DNA of 64,000 nt from Polyodon spathula (taxonomy: Eukaryota; Chordata; Actinopteri; Acipenseriformes; Polyodontidae), in assembly GCF_017654505.1 (NCBI RefSeq), contig NC_054545.1, positions 8,879,927 to 8,943,926 on the forward strand, given 5' to 3'. Below, in pieces: positions 1 to 12,221 of this stretch; positions within the stretch are counted from its first letter, which is position 1; each line of letters opens with the position of its first letter. A model generated the notes under the pieces. It did not search any database and was not told where the DNA came from. It saw only the letters and a list, made by a program, of their open reading frames with translations. Both the position numbers and the translations under genes were made by a program.

Positions 1-474
1 CTAATGATTCAGCTTTTTTCATGCTTTTTTTTACAGCTGGAGAGAGTGGAGAGTTTGTCAAAAACAGAAACAAAATAGCTGTTATGCAAATTGTTTTTTT
101 TTGTATGCAATGCAAGGTTGAGCTGCAGTCCAGCATGTAAATAAAGAATGCTCCACATCCTACTGCATGCAGTTTTCTCATAAAAGATTAATCAAGTGAG
201 AGCAGTCCTCTGGAAAGGGAGAGGGGAGGTTGTGTAATCATATTCTAGTGGAAAACAATAAACAGAAGACATTGGAATGATACGCATGAATAGAATGAGC
301 TTTGATTTTAATTACAAGTGCTGAGCAGGATGGGGGTGTAGACAGAAGCCCAAATTCCTAAAGCCTCCATGAGAGAGAGTACTCTCAGACAGAGAGTACA
401 GCTCTAATGTGCTGGCTTGCCTTGTGCCTTAGTCTAAGATGGCTCCCAGTCACACATGTAAACAAGTCATACAC

Positions 475-475
<1 letters not shown>

Positions 476-515
<40 letters not shown>
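476..515. repeat. Poly(A) tract, about 40 bp
   Basis: Uninterrupted run of A. No SINE or LINE body could be recognised immediately upstream, so I cannot say whether it is a retroposon tail. Confidence 0.9.
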
Positions 516-517
<2 letters not shown>

Positions 518-1359
518 AACTCATGCATTCCTGGCTTCCACTCTTCTGTACTGTTTCCATAATTAAAATAACAACATTTTTAATTTTGTTGAAATTCAAA
601 AGACAATAAAATAAAAAACAAATCTAGAATATATTTTTCTGTCCTTTTTTTTTTCAAACTCTACTTTCTTTGTAGTGAACAGTATACACACACAGTATAT
701 CCTTAGTGTTATTCAGAGTTGCTCCGTGAATAAAATCAGTAACCACTTAAATAATTAGAAATATAAAAAATAAAAATGTTTTAAAATGTTAATTATTCAA
801 TAGCATCCAAACTAATGTATATTCTGTTTTTTTTTTTTTTTTGATATTGAAAAACAGTGGGTGCAGTGTTCTGTTAAAAGACTAGTAAATTCAGAGCAGG
901 GCTCTCTTTAAATAAAAAAAATAAACAAGACACTTAGTTCAATACGCATTCACTATCCAAACATATGTTGTTGCTAATTAAAGAAGAAACTATTGCATGC
1001 ATAGATGCCTTCTTCATGTGACTGATAATAGACACAGCAGCCAATTTATCAGAATAATTGAAGGTTGCTACTTTGCTTATCTCCTTAAAAGGTCAAACAT
1101 TTTCAACAACATGAAATGAAGCCAGCTGAAAGATAGGAGTACAAGCAATGTTGTAGGAAGCCTGACTGAACATACTTGAAGACCTTACAAAAAAAAAAAA
1201 AAAAAAAAAAAAAAAGATGAGTAATACATTTTCCATCTTATACAAGTATTTGCTGGAAAAAAATCTAAGCCCAAGATAGCGGGGCAATTCACAGTAAAGA
1301 TAAACAGCTACATTTCTACTTATCAACTCCAAATCTCAGACTGCTGGCACACTGCTTTG

Positions 1360-1390
<31 letters not shown>

Positions 1391-1949
1391 CACACACACG
1401 CACATATTACTCAGAGCAAGAATATTCAACCGTATGTTCCAGAGAACTAAACTCAGCATCTCTACTGGAACCTTCTGGATGCCAGTCTTATGTATGTTTG
1501 TAATAAACACAAACTCAGCTTGCTTTACATTTTCAATGTAAGGTGGCCATTCAAGAGTAAACACTGACCTACAATGCAGAGATTAGTACTTGAATTCCAA
1601 AAAGTGTTTGGTGTCCCACATTAGTACTCCTGCTTGCTCTTTTTTTTTTGTTTTACCACTAACTTAATGCAATTGTTCTGGAAGCCAGACCAAGGAAATT
1701 TAACAAAATCTCCATGATAGTGATTATAAAACACAGACTTTGTTTTTAATAGCAGCACTGGAAATAACAAAAATTTGATTTCTTTCTAAAAAGGTTAGAA
1801 ATTACAGATAATAGTGGTTGTTCAGGGTTATTTAGAATGCATGCAGTAGATTTCCTAGTTTCATCATGGTTTTATAAAAGTAAAAATCAAAACAAAAAAA
1901 CAGAATTGCATCATTCTAAATTTTAAAGTGAATATATATGAATATGTGA

Positions 1950-1976
1950 AAATATATAATATATATATATATATAT

Positions 1977-2019
<43 letters not shown>
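1950..2019. repeat. (AT)n-rich array
   Basis: Interrupted AT dinucleotide array with internal palindromic ATTATATTAT spacers. It is self-complementary and hairpin-prone. Confidence 0.85.
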
Positions 2020-2021
<2 letters not shown>

Positions 2022-3593
2022 CATCTATATTTTGACATCACATACAATACGATCTTTCATAAGAAAAAAAAAATATATATATATACTCACAACACACCAA
2101 ACGTAATATAGTCATCATCTAAACAAAACACACAAACTGTATTACCACACTGAGAAGGCATTTAAAAGGGGGACCGAATCCAATGTCAAACACTGTAATA
2201 AAAAGATTTATTAAGGAATGTGCTTTGTTTATCAGAACTTGTGCCTATGCAGGGTTAAATTTAAGCTAAAAGACATTTATTTCTGTCTCTCTACACTCAT
2301 GCCTAAGTAATAACTAACAGACTGGCTAAAATGGCTGACCTTTTAAAAGGACATATCACTAAAGCTGCTAATGTCGGTTGGCAGCATGCTGGGACTGTCT
2401 GACTGACTTAAATCATATCAAAAGACTTTCACACATATTAACATTAATGTTTCTGTTCTCTGTTTTTAATTAACAAAATAAGGCTATGAAGCAGTCATGG
2501 TCAGTTAAGGGGAAAAATAAGTTTCTATAGCGATAACCTGCGCCAGTGGTTAAATGCGTAGTACTCTTTTAATATTGCACATCGATCAACTGTGTTATTT
2601 GGTAGTTCTTGGCCTCCTAACACAAAACCATTTGTTTTTAATACAGCAAAAATAATATGCAGGATGCCACTGCTTTTTTAAAGCAAATGTAAAAAAAAAA
2701 ATAATAATTAGAAAATGTTGCAACAGAAATAAAGCTATTGCTTAATTAAACTGTATCATGAAAAATGAAAATCGGAATTAAAAAAAAAAAATGAAGGTAG
2801 AGAAGAAAAAAGTGAAGAAGTGTTATTGTCCTTTTCAGTTTAAAATGTATACAATGTCAAAAAGAAAATGGAGAGAAAAAGCCATTTCTTTGCTCTGATG
2901 TTTGTGTAAAAGAGGGCAGGAAGTACACGCCTCAATCCCTGAGCAGCTTATTTGCCAGAAAGGAATGTTTTAGATTGCATACATTATCAGTCAAGGGGCC
3001 CGAGGCAATGAAAGATACTGCTGACATCATTGTCTGTAAATGCCTTTGCTTGGATCAGCAGTCAGTGAAAACAAAATGAATAACCCTTTCCTTCCAACAC
3101 AGTCACTGCAGTTTGTTCTATATGCTCTCCATTTTCAGAACACTACCAAACACATTTTAGGCATAGCACTTTATTTAAATAGGTTTCTCACTATTGTTTA
3201 AGGGGTTTAAGTTATTATTTAAGCTATAAAAGATTTGTAGTCATATCTTATTTGTCAACTACTGCTCTAATTATTTCTGAAGAATACTGACCTCACAGTT
3301 CTTTATGGCTCTATAAGCAGAGTACAAATGCTGTGTAACTGACATTGTGTTGAAAAGTCTATAATCAGTTGCTCTGCTAACAATAAAGGAAACATTATTT
3401 GTTGATAATTAATAATAATACAGCACATATTGCTGTATGTAGAACACCAACTGAAAAACAGACTTACCACGGCAAGGAAACTTCAATTGCAGGTTTAAAG
3501 GTATCTGGTAAAGAAGGAGTTAACTTTTCATTGCCTTTTCCACTGCTCTTGTATCCTTGCATTCCTGAATAAATGGTGTTTTGTGAGAGGCTG

Positions 3594-3608
3594 GTTACCA
3601 ATAGCAAC
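3594..3608. promoter_or_regulatory. Perfect RFX X-box motif
   Basis: GTTACCAATAGCAAC matches the RFX-factor consensus GTNRCC-N(0-3)-RGYAAC in both half sites. It sits in non-repetitive sequence with no nearby exon, so if it functions it is as a distal element. Target gene unknown. Confidence 0.45.
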
Positions 3609-5286
3609 AATGCAGGGTACTACTGCAGTGTAACATTTGGAGTCACAGGATTTATTGCCTGTATTTTTTATCCAGCAACGGAAAACTTTTGCCTTTGTTT
3701 TCTCATATGGCAAGGGGGAAGCACACACAGTAAAAAAGAATCAGGCATCACTGGAGAGTAAAAAAACAGATGTAAATCTGCAGTGAAACCTAGGACATGT
3801 ATCAGATCATCGGGAAGCAAATCTGAATGAAAGATTATTTCACGGAATATACTACAGCGATAACACAGTGCTTGGTTTGCAAAACCACAAAAATAACATA
3901 CAGATGTTTAGTTTATCTAAAATCAATCTACTCCAGCTATAGAGGAAAGAAAAAAGGAACAGTGGAATTTCAAATAGAAATGTTAACGAAGGTTAGTTAT
4001 TTTTAGCATGCACATGAAGGTCAAAAGCAAGAACTGGTTATTTTGTGTCCCTTTGAATCACTTTGTTTTGATCTGCAGTAAATGGTTATTATTAGCAGAC
4101 GGACTGCACCAAACAAGCAATCCATTCAGCTTCAGGAAACTGTGATTCCCTTATACTCTAAAACCAACACACCTCATACCGTTGGAGTATTTTCAAATCC
4201 AAGTGAATCTAGGAGAAACCTGAGTTAGCGGTTGCAGTTCATCTTTTTTATTTTCTTTAAGATCTGAAGACAAAAGCTGAGCAGAGGCAATTTGCTCTGC
4301 AACCAAGCCTGTTCTCCATGCTGGGGCGTAGAGGGAATTAAATCTCTTTCCCAGATTAGATTTCCCCAGCTGGTATATGATACAGCAGAAACACACTGGT
4401 ATTTTTAGCTGGTTCACTATCTTCCATGCAGATCAGAAAAGCCAGTATTGTGCCTGGTTAAACTCACAAACCACTGCTGTGTGGACAGAGGTGCGAGCCA
4501 ATGACTTTAAATGGATAAAATATTTTCTAGCGACACAACCTGCATGTTCAAATCTACTGCAAGATCTTTCAGGCATACCATTTTGTTAAGCATTTTGCAG
4601 ATCATTGCAAATCTTTATTTTAGATATCTTATTCATAATGATATCAGTCAAGTTTGTATGGCTGTGTGTGTTGAAATGATCGGTTATTTTAAAAGCACCA
4701 CACATTACAAACATTAATAAAACTGTTATCCAATTTTGAATATAAACATGAACTGCATGATTAAATTTTAAAATCTTCTATTTTTAACATTTGATTTGTT
4801 TTGATATTGTTACAGCATATATGCTATGCATAATAATTATTTAAAAAAACAAACTAAAAAATATTCCAGCACTACCTGGCTCATGACTAATTCTCAGGAA
4901 CAAGATAAATGGTCACTGAGATAAATTATATCACCATTTTTTTTGTAGACAGAAAATAAAAAGTATAGGACGACCAGTACAATATTATAGCTGACATATG
5001 ACTTAATTCAGCAATTTCAGGTCTGGCGAAGCTAATGTGTTAATTAAATTTGGTAAAGAAAACCGATTGCCATAACAGTATGTCTTGTTTTATTATTCTG
5101 CAGCACTTGCTTCTCTGCTATGTATTCAGACTGCTAGCTCTGTGATTAAGTGATTGTTTTGACAGTTAAGGGCACCTTCATTATACCTCCACAACACTGG
5201 AACCATAGATATAACCTGCTGTATGCAATGCAGACTCATAATATACAGGTAATATGATTATTAAACACATATTTGTAAATTATCAT

Positions 5287-5306
5287 GGGGGGGGGGGGGG
5301 GGGGGT
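5287..5306. repeat. Poly(G) tract, 20 bp
   Basis: Uninterrupted G run; one of six long G/C homopolymers in the window. Confidence 0.9.
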
Positions 5307-5366
5307 TAAAATGTCTTTGATATTTTCTATTGACTCATTCCTTTTTACTTTCATTCCTTTCTATAG

Positions 5367-5519
5367 ATTTACAGGTTAAAGAATTGCCTGCGCAACTGAA
5401 GTCGAGTCCTTCTGGACCCACTCTTCCCAATTACTTCACCACCACGCGACATGCGATCAGCGTACTACCAGTTTCTGAGGCCAACTCATTTTCAATTCAA
5501 TGGGTCAGCTATTTAAGAG
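5367..5519 (+). other. Exon-like open segment, unassigned
   Basis: The segment is preceded by a pyrimidine-rich stretch ending TTTCTATAG and followed by GAG|GTACCT, a plausible donor. One frame is open throughout and reads through residues such as PTLPNYFTTTRHAISVLP and SFSIQWVSYL. It has more CpG and higher complexity than its flanks. A second possible acceptor (TTACAG) would start the exon at 5375. I do not recognise the family and no partner exon was found, so this may be a lone exon, a fossil of a transposon ORF, or chance. Confidence 0.3.
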
Positions 5520-6672
5520 GTACCTCTATTATATTTTATTTAAAAATAATAAAATCTGTGCTGCAGCAACATTCAAGTCAGAGTTTCTAAAAGCACAGTA
5601 TATGTGTGTACTAATACTGCAATAATGATATGTTATCCTGCATTTCTGGTATTGTTTCAGGTCGCAAAGCTGTGCAGAACTTTTGATTGAATTCACTGCT
5701 CAAATACTACATATATGCTGGCAAATAACTAATTTCAGGGTTATTCCATATAAAAGACAAACCACACACTAAAAGAAATTAAACCAGCCAAAAACAACAT
5801 TTTATATACACCAATTAAAAATGTTCAGAGAGGAATCAAAAAATGTAAACGCAATATATGATTATGAAATCCCACCTCCTAGTACAGAGGGGGGTTCTAA
5901 CTAAATGACCCCATTAAGTCAAAACACATTTCTGCAATTAAAGGCCTTCCATTTTCCCTGATAAAAGAACACCATAGTTTGATTTTCTCTAGTCAACATA
6001 ATTTGATAGACTAATGTGTACGTTTGCAAAGATCGAGCCTATTAATAAACAGATAACTGAAAGCTTCGACATCCTTTAACATGAGTTACAGCCAGCTTCC
6101 CAGAATGGGCCAGCATACCTCTATATATAGAGAATGTCAGAAAGGCAAATTAGCTTGAGAGTGTCAGCCATTTAATCTATGTGCCAATTTAGCAGAGCCC
6201 ATCTCTGAAATTCAACACTTGGCCTCTCTGCACCCATCACTTCCCCCACCTCATTCTGCCGCATTACCAATTTCTTTGACTGCGTAGTATTCCACTCACA
6301 TCCCAGCGGCAATAAAAGCCTACTTTAAATCAGGGACAGGGCAGCTCACAGAATACAGAGCAGCTAAAAATAAAAGTCACAGCAAAATCTATCTTCCTCG
6401 CTTGACAGACTCCGAGGAGAAGTTCCTTTTCTGCTGCACGATACAGATATCTCAGCCCCAGGGCCATCACTTATGGTCCAAGACAATACACTTTTTGGTC
6501 TTTCAAAAAATAACTAACAAAATCAAATAATAATAAAAAAGGAAAAGAATACAGGTAAAGAATTGCACCATTTGAATAATAAACTACAGCTGTGACATTT
6601 AAAATTAGGACTGATTTTATTTTCTTAAACTGAAGTTAATTTGACCAATTATATATATATATATATATATAT

Positions 6673-6733
<61 letters not shown>

Positions 6734-8429
6734 TTTACTGATTTAAAAGAAAACAAACAAAAAAAAACTGTGTGTTCAGGAAGTTCCATTTTCCTGCTTC
6801 AAGACAAGATGTATTTGGATTGAATGAACTGCAAGTATTAAGATCAAACAATGATAGTAGTCTAAGAAATGGTATGACTACTATATATGGCTTTAGTGGA
6901 TTTCATTTTACATTCCCCCATTCAAAGTTACTTTCTTTCTGTGAGTCTCTTATACAGGGTGTTTTCAAAAGCCCTGGCAAATAGTGATAGTGTGTTTCTT
7001 TTGTTTTGTTGCAGGTGAGAATCTAAATGGACAGTGATAGCACAGTATACCCTGCAATGGACCAGGGCTTTAGGACTCCTTGGATATCAATTAAAAGCTA
7101 CAACCCATTCCAAATAAGTGGTACTTACAAAGAATACGGTTAAACAGTCAAAACAACATGTACTAGTAACTTGGCAAGTATAGCCTTACTTTTTTTTTAA
7201 AAGTTCAGCTCATCAAAGGCTGCGATTATGCAGCAGCAACAAATTTGGCTCAGTATATCTGTACAGGAAATGAATGAACTGTCTCTATGCTGCAAGGCAC
7301 TTCTTTAGGAGGTACATTACTTTACCTTAACCCCCCTTCACCCCCCCCATTTCAAAACGAACACAGGCAACTGTGAATCAGAATGTTCAGTCTAGAGGTA
7401 ATTCCTGACTTTCTGGCTTCCAGCTACAAATTCCCTTCACGTGCACGCATGCTACAAATACTCTTGTGAATTACTTGAACAAAGCAGACATTGTAAGAAG
7501 CCATTCATCTTTTAAGCCCCATGGGAGCTCAATGACAGTACAGGATTGCTGGTATGACTTATACCAGTGCAGACATGTTACATGTACCAATTACAACCCT
7601 TTCTACAGGGCAGCCAATGGGAACCGAAGGCAGCCTCACATGACTGTCTAGTCCGGTAATCAGTCAACTGTAGTTAATTCCATCTGCGTCCACATGCTAC
7701 AACATTCCCTCAGTGTTTTTTACCTTTTTAATCCACAAGCTTAAGCTTTACTGTAAGAAGTAAACACTGACTGGATAATTCAATGATAAACGGCAAGCAT
7801 TTTGCAATCAACCTCCTCCCCTCAATTCACCTGGGTTTTCTATTCAAATGACGTTACAAAGCAACAAAGCACACGGTCATGCTCTTTGTTTGCCATACGC
7901 ATACAGCTCACTTCAGCGCCAGAGTACTGGGTGGTGAATGGCGAAATTATTTTTTTTACAATTGCAAGCTTATTGTTACTTTTGACTCCTTGACTTTCTA
8001 CATGTGTTCTGTTTGTTAGTCATCTCCCTGTATATGTTCTTTGATACAAAACAAACCATTAAACACACAAAAAGGTGATTTTATTCAAAACAAGGAAGTC
8101 ACCAAGGACCACTTTTAACATTCAAAAGTGCATTTCAGATCACATTAGTGCGAATTTCTTGCAAATGCTTTTGGAATTGTCTTTACAAATGTAATAAACA
8201 CATCAAGGGTTGAAATATTGAGTAGAAAAGGTAGTATATCTTACCATTGCAGAGCTTTCCAAATTAGTATGAGAAATCTAAATTCTGTCTTAAAAACCTG
8301 CACTGTTTCTCGAAGCAGCACACAGTAATTGGTAGCATCAATTACTACTACAGCTGATAGACGCTTCCCTCAGGATTGGTGAGCACCCTTCTTGTAAACA
8401 CATAACCTGTTTTGAAAACTTTACACGGC
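5520..8429. other. Non-coding stretch, no gene seen
   Basis: Apart from the AT/GT microsatellite, I see no exon. The interval 5990-6450 is compositionally balanced and repeat-free, containing homeodomain-like AATTAG and TTTAATCT cores, and resembles a conserved non-coding element. This is a compositional impression only. Confidence 0.45.
6651..6730. repeat. Compound (AT)n(GT)n microsatellite
   Basis: About 11 AT units run into about 29 TG units. Confidence 0.95.
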
Positions 8430-8895
8430 TGCTGGTCAAATACCGTATTGATTATAAAGTTCTGCTCCTGACTTAAGGCCAATAAGGGAATTTCTCCCCT
8501 TTATATCTCTGACCTCTTGCTTAATTACACTCCTAGTCGCACTCTGTGGTCCTCTGATGCTGGACTTTTGGTTGTTCCTCCAACTAAACTGCAAACAGTG
8601 GGCAGTAGGGCTTTTTCTTGTTATGCACCTAGGCTGTGGAACACACTACCAATTGAGATCAGAGATTCAGAGTCCGTGCCTGTTTTTAAATCTCGCCTAA
8701 AATCTAATTTATTGAAACTGACATTTTTGTGGATTTTTTTTTATTTTTTTAGCAGTTATATTTCTTGTTTTTAACATTGTCTACCTTGGTGTTATCTGTA
8801 CATTTTTATCATTGTATTATTGTTATTTTCTGTCCTCTCTCATTTGTTAAGCACTGTGATATTTATTTATGAAAGGCTCTATATAAAATAAAGAT
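8430..8895 (+). mobile_element. LINE 3' fragment (L2/CR1-type RT C-terminus and tail)
   Basis: In the plus strand the frames read YRIDYKVLLLT, then YLSDLL, then PRLWNTLPIEIRDSESV and FKSRLKSNLLK. These are the hallmarks of the C-terminal end of L2/CR1-like reverse-transcriptase ORFs. The tail TATGAAAGGCTCTATATAAAATAAAG is the typical 3' end of these LINEs. A frameshift or stop near 8474 shows it is dead and 5'-truncated. Confidence 0.8.
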
Positions 8896-10764
8896 TATTA
8901 TATACATTTTTATTATATCATAACCTGATGACAAGCATGTTATTGAATGTCAAGAGTCTTGATTATTGTTAAGTAATACAAATAGAAATAAACTGCATTA
9001 AATAACCCCAACCCACGGTCAGTTGTATTTTTATTTATCTTGCCAGTTTTTGGCTGTGGAAGGTAATTAAGATCAATAAAATGTTCTAATTTTATAGCGA
9101 GATAAATACTACTACTACTAATATATCTGTAGTTCAGATGTTAAAGCACATCTACACCTTTGGTAATCTGCCATTTTTTTTCTTATTTCTATGTGTTCAT
9201 TTTGCAGAAGATGTCTCCAGAAGAAACAACACTACCTCTACTGGAATTTGGATGAGATTCAGACAACAGGATAGGGTATTCAACATGTCTTTCTCCAAAC
9301 TAAAACGTGGTTACCCTAATTCCACTTTGGCATCTCACATTTGTAGTGTTTCCGCTTGAGAAAGATAACTAATTGTAGGGCTTCTCTATCCTTGCTTTAT
9401 GCCAAAAAGTGAATCTGTTCATCTACGATAGATCATTGAAATGAGTGGTTTTCTGGCATTCCCATACAAGTGCCTAATAGTTCCTAATAGTTTGTTTGTT
9501 TTATAACCAAATATTGCACTTTGAAAGCAGTGTAGTAATTTTCTAATGGCCTAAGCACAGGAATATGAGTCATTCATGTTGGAGTTACTTCGCAGTTAAA
9601 CATTACCATTCTTTCCACATAAACAATCCTGCAAAGCTGTACATAACAGCTTTCTGTTTAAATTACTTACCTGGTAACTTAAATCACTGAAGCCAAAGGT
9701 GCAATTTCAAATCTTCAGCTTGCAATTTTAACTGTTAAATATCAGGTGATTGACAGGGCTAAATAAAAGCCAGTATAACGTGCAACTATAAACACAGCTA
9801 TCTGTTTGTTGTATGCACAGGCAACCGTTCGATTTTCTTCCACACTTCCAAGATACTCGATGAAAATCTAAATTAATTTTTTTTTTTTTTCACATTTTGC
9901 ACCTCACAATTTGTTTCTTCTGTGGGATTTTCTCTGGTCGGTTTTGAAACAATTAAATCGTTCATAACATGTGTCCACAAAATTAATATAAACAAAATAA
10001 ATGCATTTATAAAAGTATTAAATCAAGGTAGAACAACATGTTCAGCTGTGCAACTGGTTACTTGTGTGTTTTATTTGTTAAATCTTCCTCTATTGGAATT
10101 CTGTATATCATTGCTTCTGCGTTTTGAAAAATTGACCAGAGTAATACTTCTTTGTAGAATGTATGCCTGAGCAGATCAAAGTTTATTTCTATCGCAGAGC
10201 CCAATAACAACAAATGGCTAACTGTAACCCATTAGCCATGATTTCGACAAGAATGTGTGACGCAGCCCCCTTCACCAGGCATTTTAATTAACAGCCAGTA
10301 CAGCAGTTATTTTTGCTTTGTTTCACGACTCTTCCTGTACCCCTTTATGTCTTAATTGATCGGCTACCCACAGGAAACTCACTGTGCTGCATGTTGTGTT
10401 TTCATTTAACCCCTTAAAAATATATATTTGTCAGTCTTTTATCTAAATATATACTGCTGTATAGTACTCTAAGAACATTACAAAACATTAAACATGATTG
10501 TAGTAAACATCACGTAAACATAAAAACAAGTAAATACATCAGTAATACTGTACTACAGAGTAAGGATGGGAGAGATGCAACAAACCTTAAAAGTACAATA
10601 ATTATTTTGTTTTACAAAGTGTCAGATTGTGCACTGTAGGAATACTACACTGAAGACTGATGGCAGATTGTAACAATGTGACTGACTAACAAAGTATTAC
10701 ATAGAAAACGTGGTCAGAGCAACTGGAGGAAAATCCTGTTGATTCAAAATGGACAAAACGGAAA

Positions 10765-10785
10765 GGGGGGGGGGGGGGGGGGGGG
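10765..10785. repeat. Poly(G) tract, 21 bp
   Basis: Uninterrupted run of G. Confidence 0.9.
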
Positions 10786-11173
10786 TAATTCAGTGCACAC
10801 TAATATCTCCGATATGTGTACGCAAAAGTTTAACTTATATAATTATGTGTTTGTAGGTCATATTAGTTTAAGGACACTGTAATATAAAGAAACCCATTGT
10901 GTTTACATTTCAGGACCATGCAGTAAACCGGTTTACAATACTTGTTGATCACAAACACTTAGTTGTAATTCATGACTTAAGAGAACATTTTATAAATAGG
11001 TATTCTTTTATAATGCAAATATAATAAATGCCTTTGCTGGACATGTTGCCATTTGGTTTTTATCCAAAATAGTGTTACATACTGTACGACATACATTTTT
11101 GTTTATTATTATTATTTACTGGTATTTCCCAAAATTGCCTATTTGTTTTATTATGTACCTATAAAATAGGATA

Positions 11174-11175
<2 letters not shown>

Positions 11176-11204
<29 letters not shown>

Positions 11205-11255
11205 TATATATTATATATATAAAATACATCATATTTATATTATATATATGTAGTT
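11176..11255. repeat. AT-rich palindromic repeat
   Basis: Interrupted (AT)n and ATATTATAT blocks that are internally self-complementary. Confidence 0.8.
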
Positions 11256-11542
11256 ATAGATATTATAATATGCACACTCAACTGGCCATTGTAAATTAAG
11301 GTAAATAAACATGAATGGAAAACAGAAAAGCGTTCTGAAATTTGATGAGTGCAGTAATATTTTTTTAAGCATTCAAGCTTTTTGCCAGACCTGTGACACT
11401 TCATTTACTATTCTGTTTTTATTTGGATATACAGTACATTAGGTATGATTTGCTAACACATCTTACTGGGAAAATACCTGTGCTTTTTATTGTACACATG
11501 CAGAACAAACTGGCTACTCGCCAAGTATTAATATCAATTGAA

Positions 11543-12221
11543 TTTATTACAATTTACTCAGCTCCAAGGCACATTACAGTCTTCTGTTACTACAGAAATG
11601 TATAAAGGACAGACAGAGCATATTTTCATGTACAGCATTTGCTCTACTTAAGCATCCGTGCATCAATAAAGCAAAAGAAAAAGGAGGAAAAAAGGTAGTA
11701 AAAACAAAAGTTCAGGTCACAAGATAAGAAAATGAAACACTTTGCCCTTGTAAAATAAAATCATGTTTAAAAAAACAAAACAAAACAAAAAAACACAGTA
11801 CCCCTCACCTTTGCTAACAGGGGGTTTATAAACAGAACAAGCTGTCACCATTGTTTAACAATTTGTTTGCATTTTTAGGCGTCAACACTGGCCTTGGCAA
11901 ATTTAGAGAAGTGCATACATTTACAAAAAAAAAAAAAAAAAAAAAACACACTAGCAGCAGTAATTGCTAAGTGCTTCAACTGTGTACCTAGCCAACACAC
12001 TGCCACCAAAAATGAGAACAGTTATGCAGTAACCAGTCAGTAAATTCTGTTTAACAAAACAGCGTCTTCCTTCAAATGAAGAAGAGTACATACCTTTTGT
12101 TTCAAAATATAGAAACATACGACGAAAATAACAAATGTCTGTACATAAGACTAATGTTGTCAGTTTGTTATATTCACAACGTGGGTATATATTTTCCCTT
12201 CAGAAATTCTGAAGCATACAT
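11543..12221 (-). other. IRF2BPL: Probable IRF2BPL 3' UTR
   Basis: The sequence directly follows the IRF2BPL stop codon on the minus strand. The first AATAAA on that strand that would give a reasonable UTR is at 11543-11548. The end point is inferred and alternative signals exist further left. It contains a 20-bp poly-A (plus strand) at about 11925-11946. Confidence 0.4.

Larger units (their letters stand above)
1..5366. other. Gene-poor flank left of IRF2BPL
   Basis: No convincing exon was found on either strand. The stretch is AT-rich and contains homopolymer A/T runs (about 1190-1215, 1362-1390, 824-842), AT microsatellites and long unique segments. Segments around 2880-3070 and 3500-3730 are less AT-biased and free of simple repeats, so they are candidates for conserved non-coding elements. 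Short reading frames here are bounded by poly-A tracts and show no family resemblance. Confidence 0.6.
8900..11542. other. Non-coding stretch, no gene seen
   Basis: It holds a poly-G tract, AT arrays and unique sequence. The segment 10170-10400 is balanced in composition, with motifs such as CCCATTAGCCATGATTT and CATTTTAATTAACAG, and is a candidate conserved element. The frame at 9138-9359 has no family resemblance. Confidence 0.5.

Noticed and set aside
9138..9359. Possible exon after TTTTGCAG at about 9207
   Set aside because: No donor in frame that makes sense and no family resemblance.
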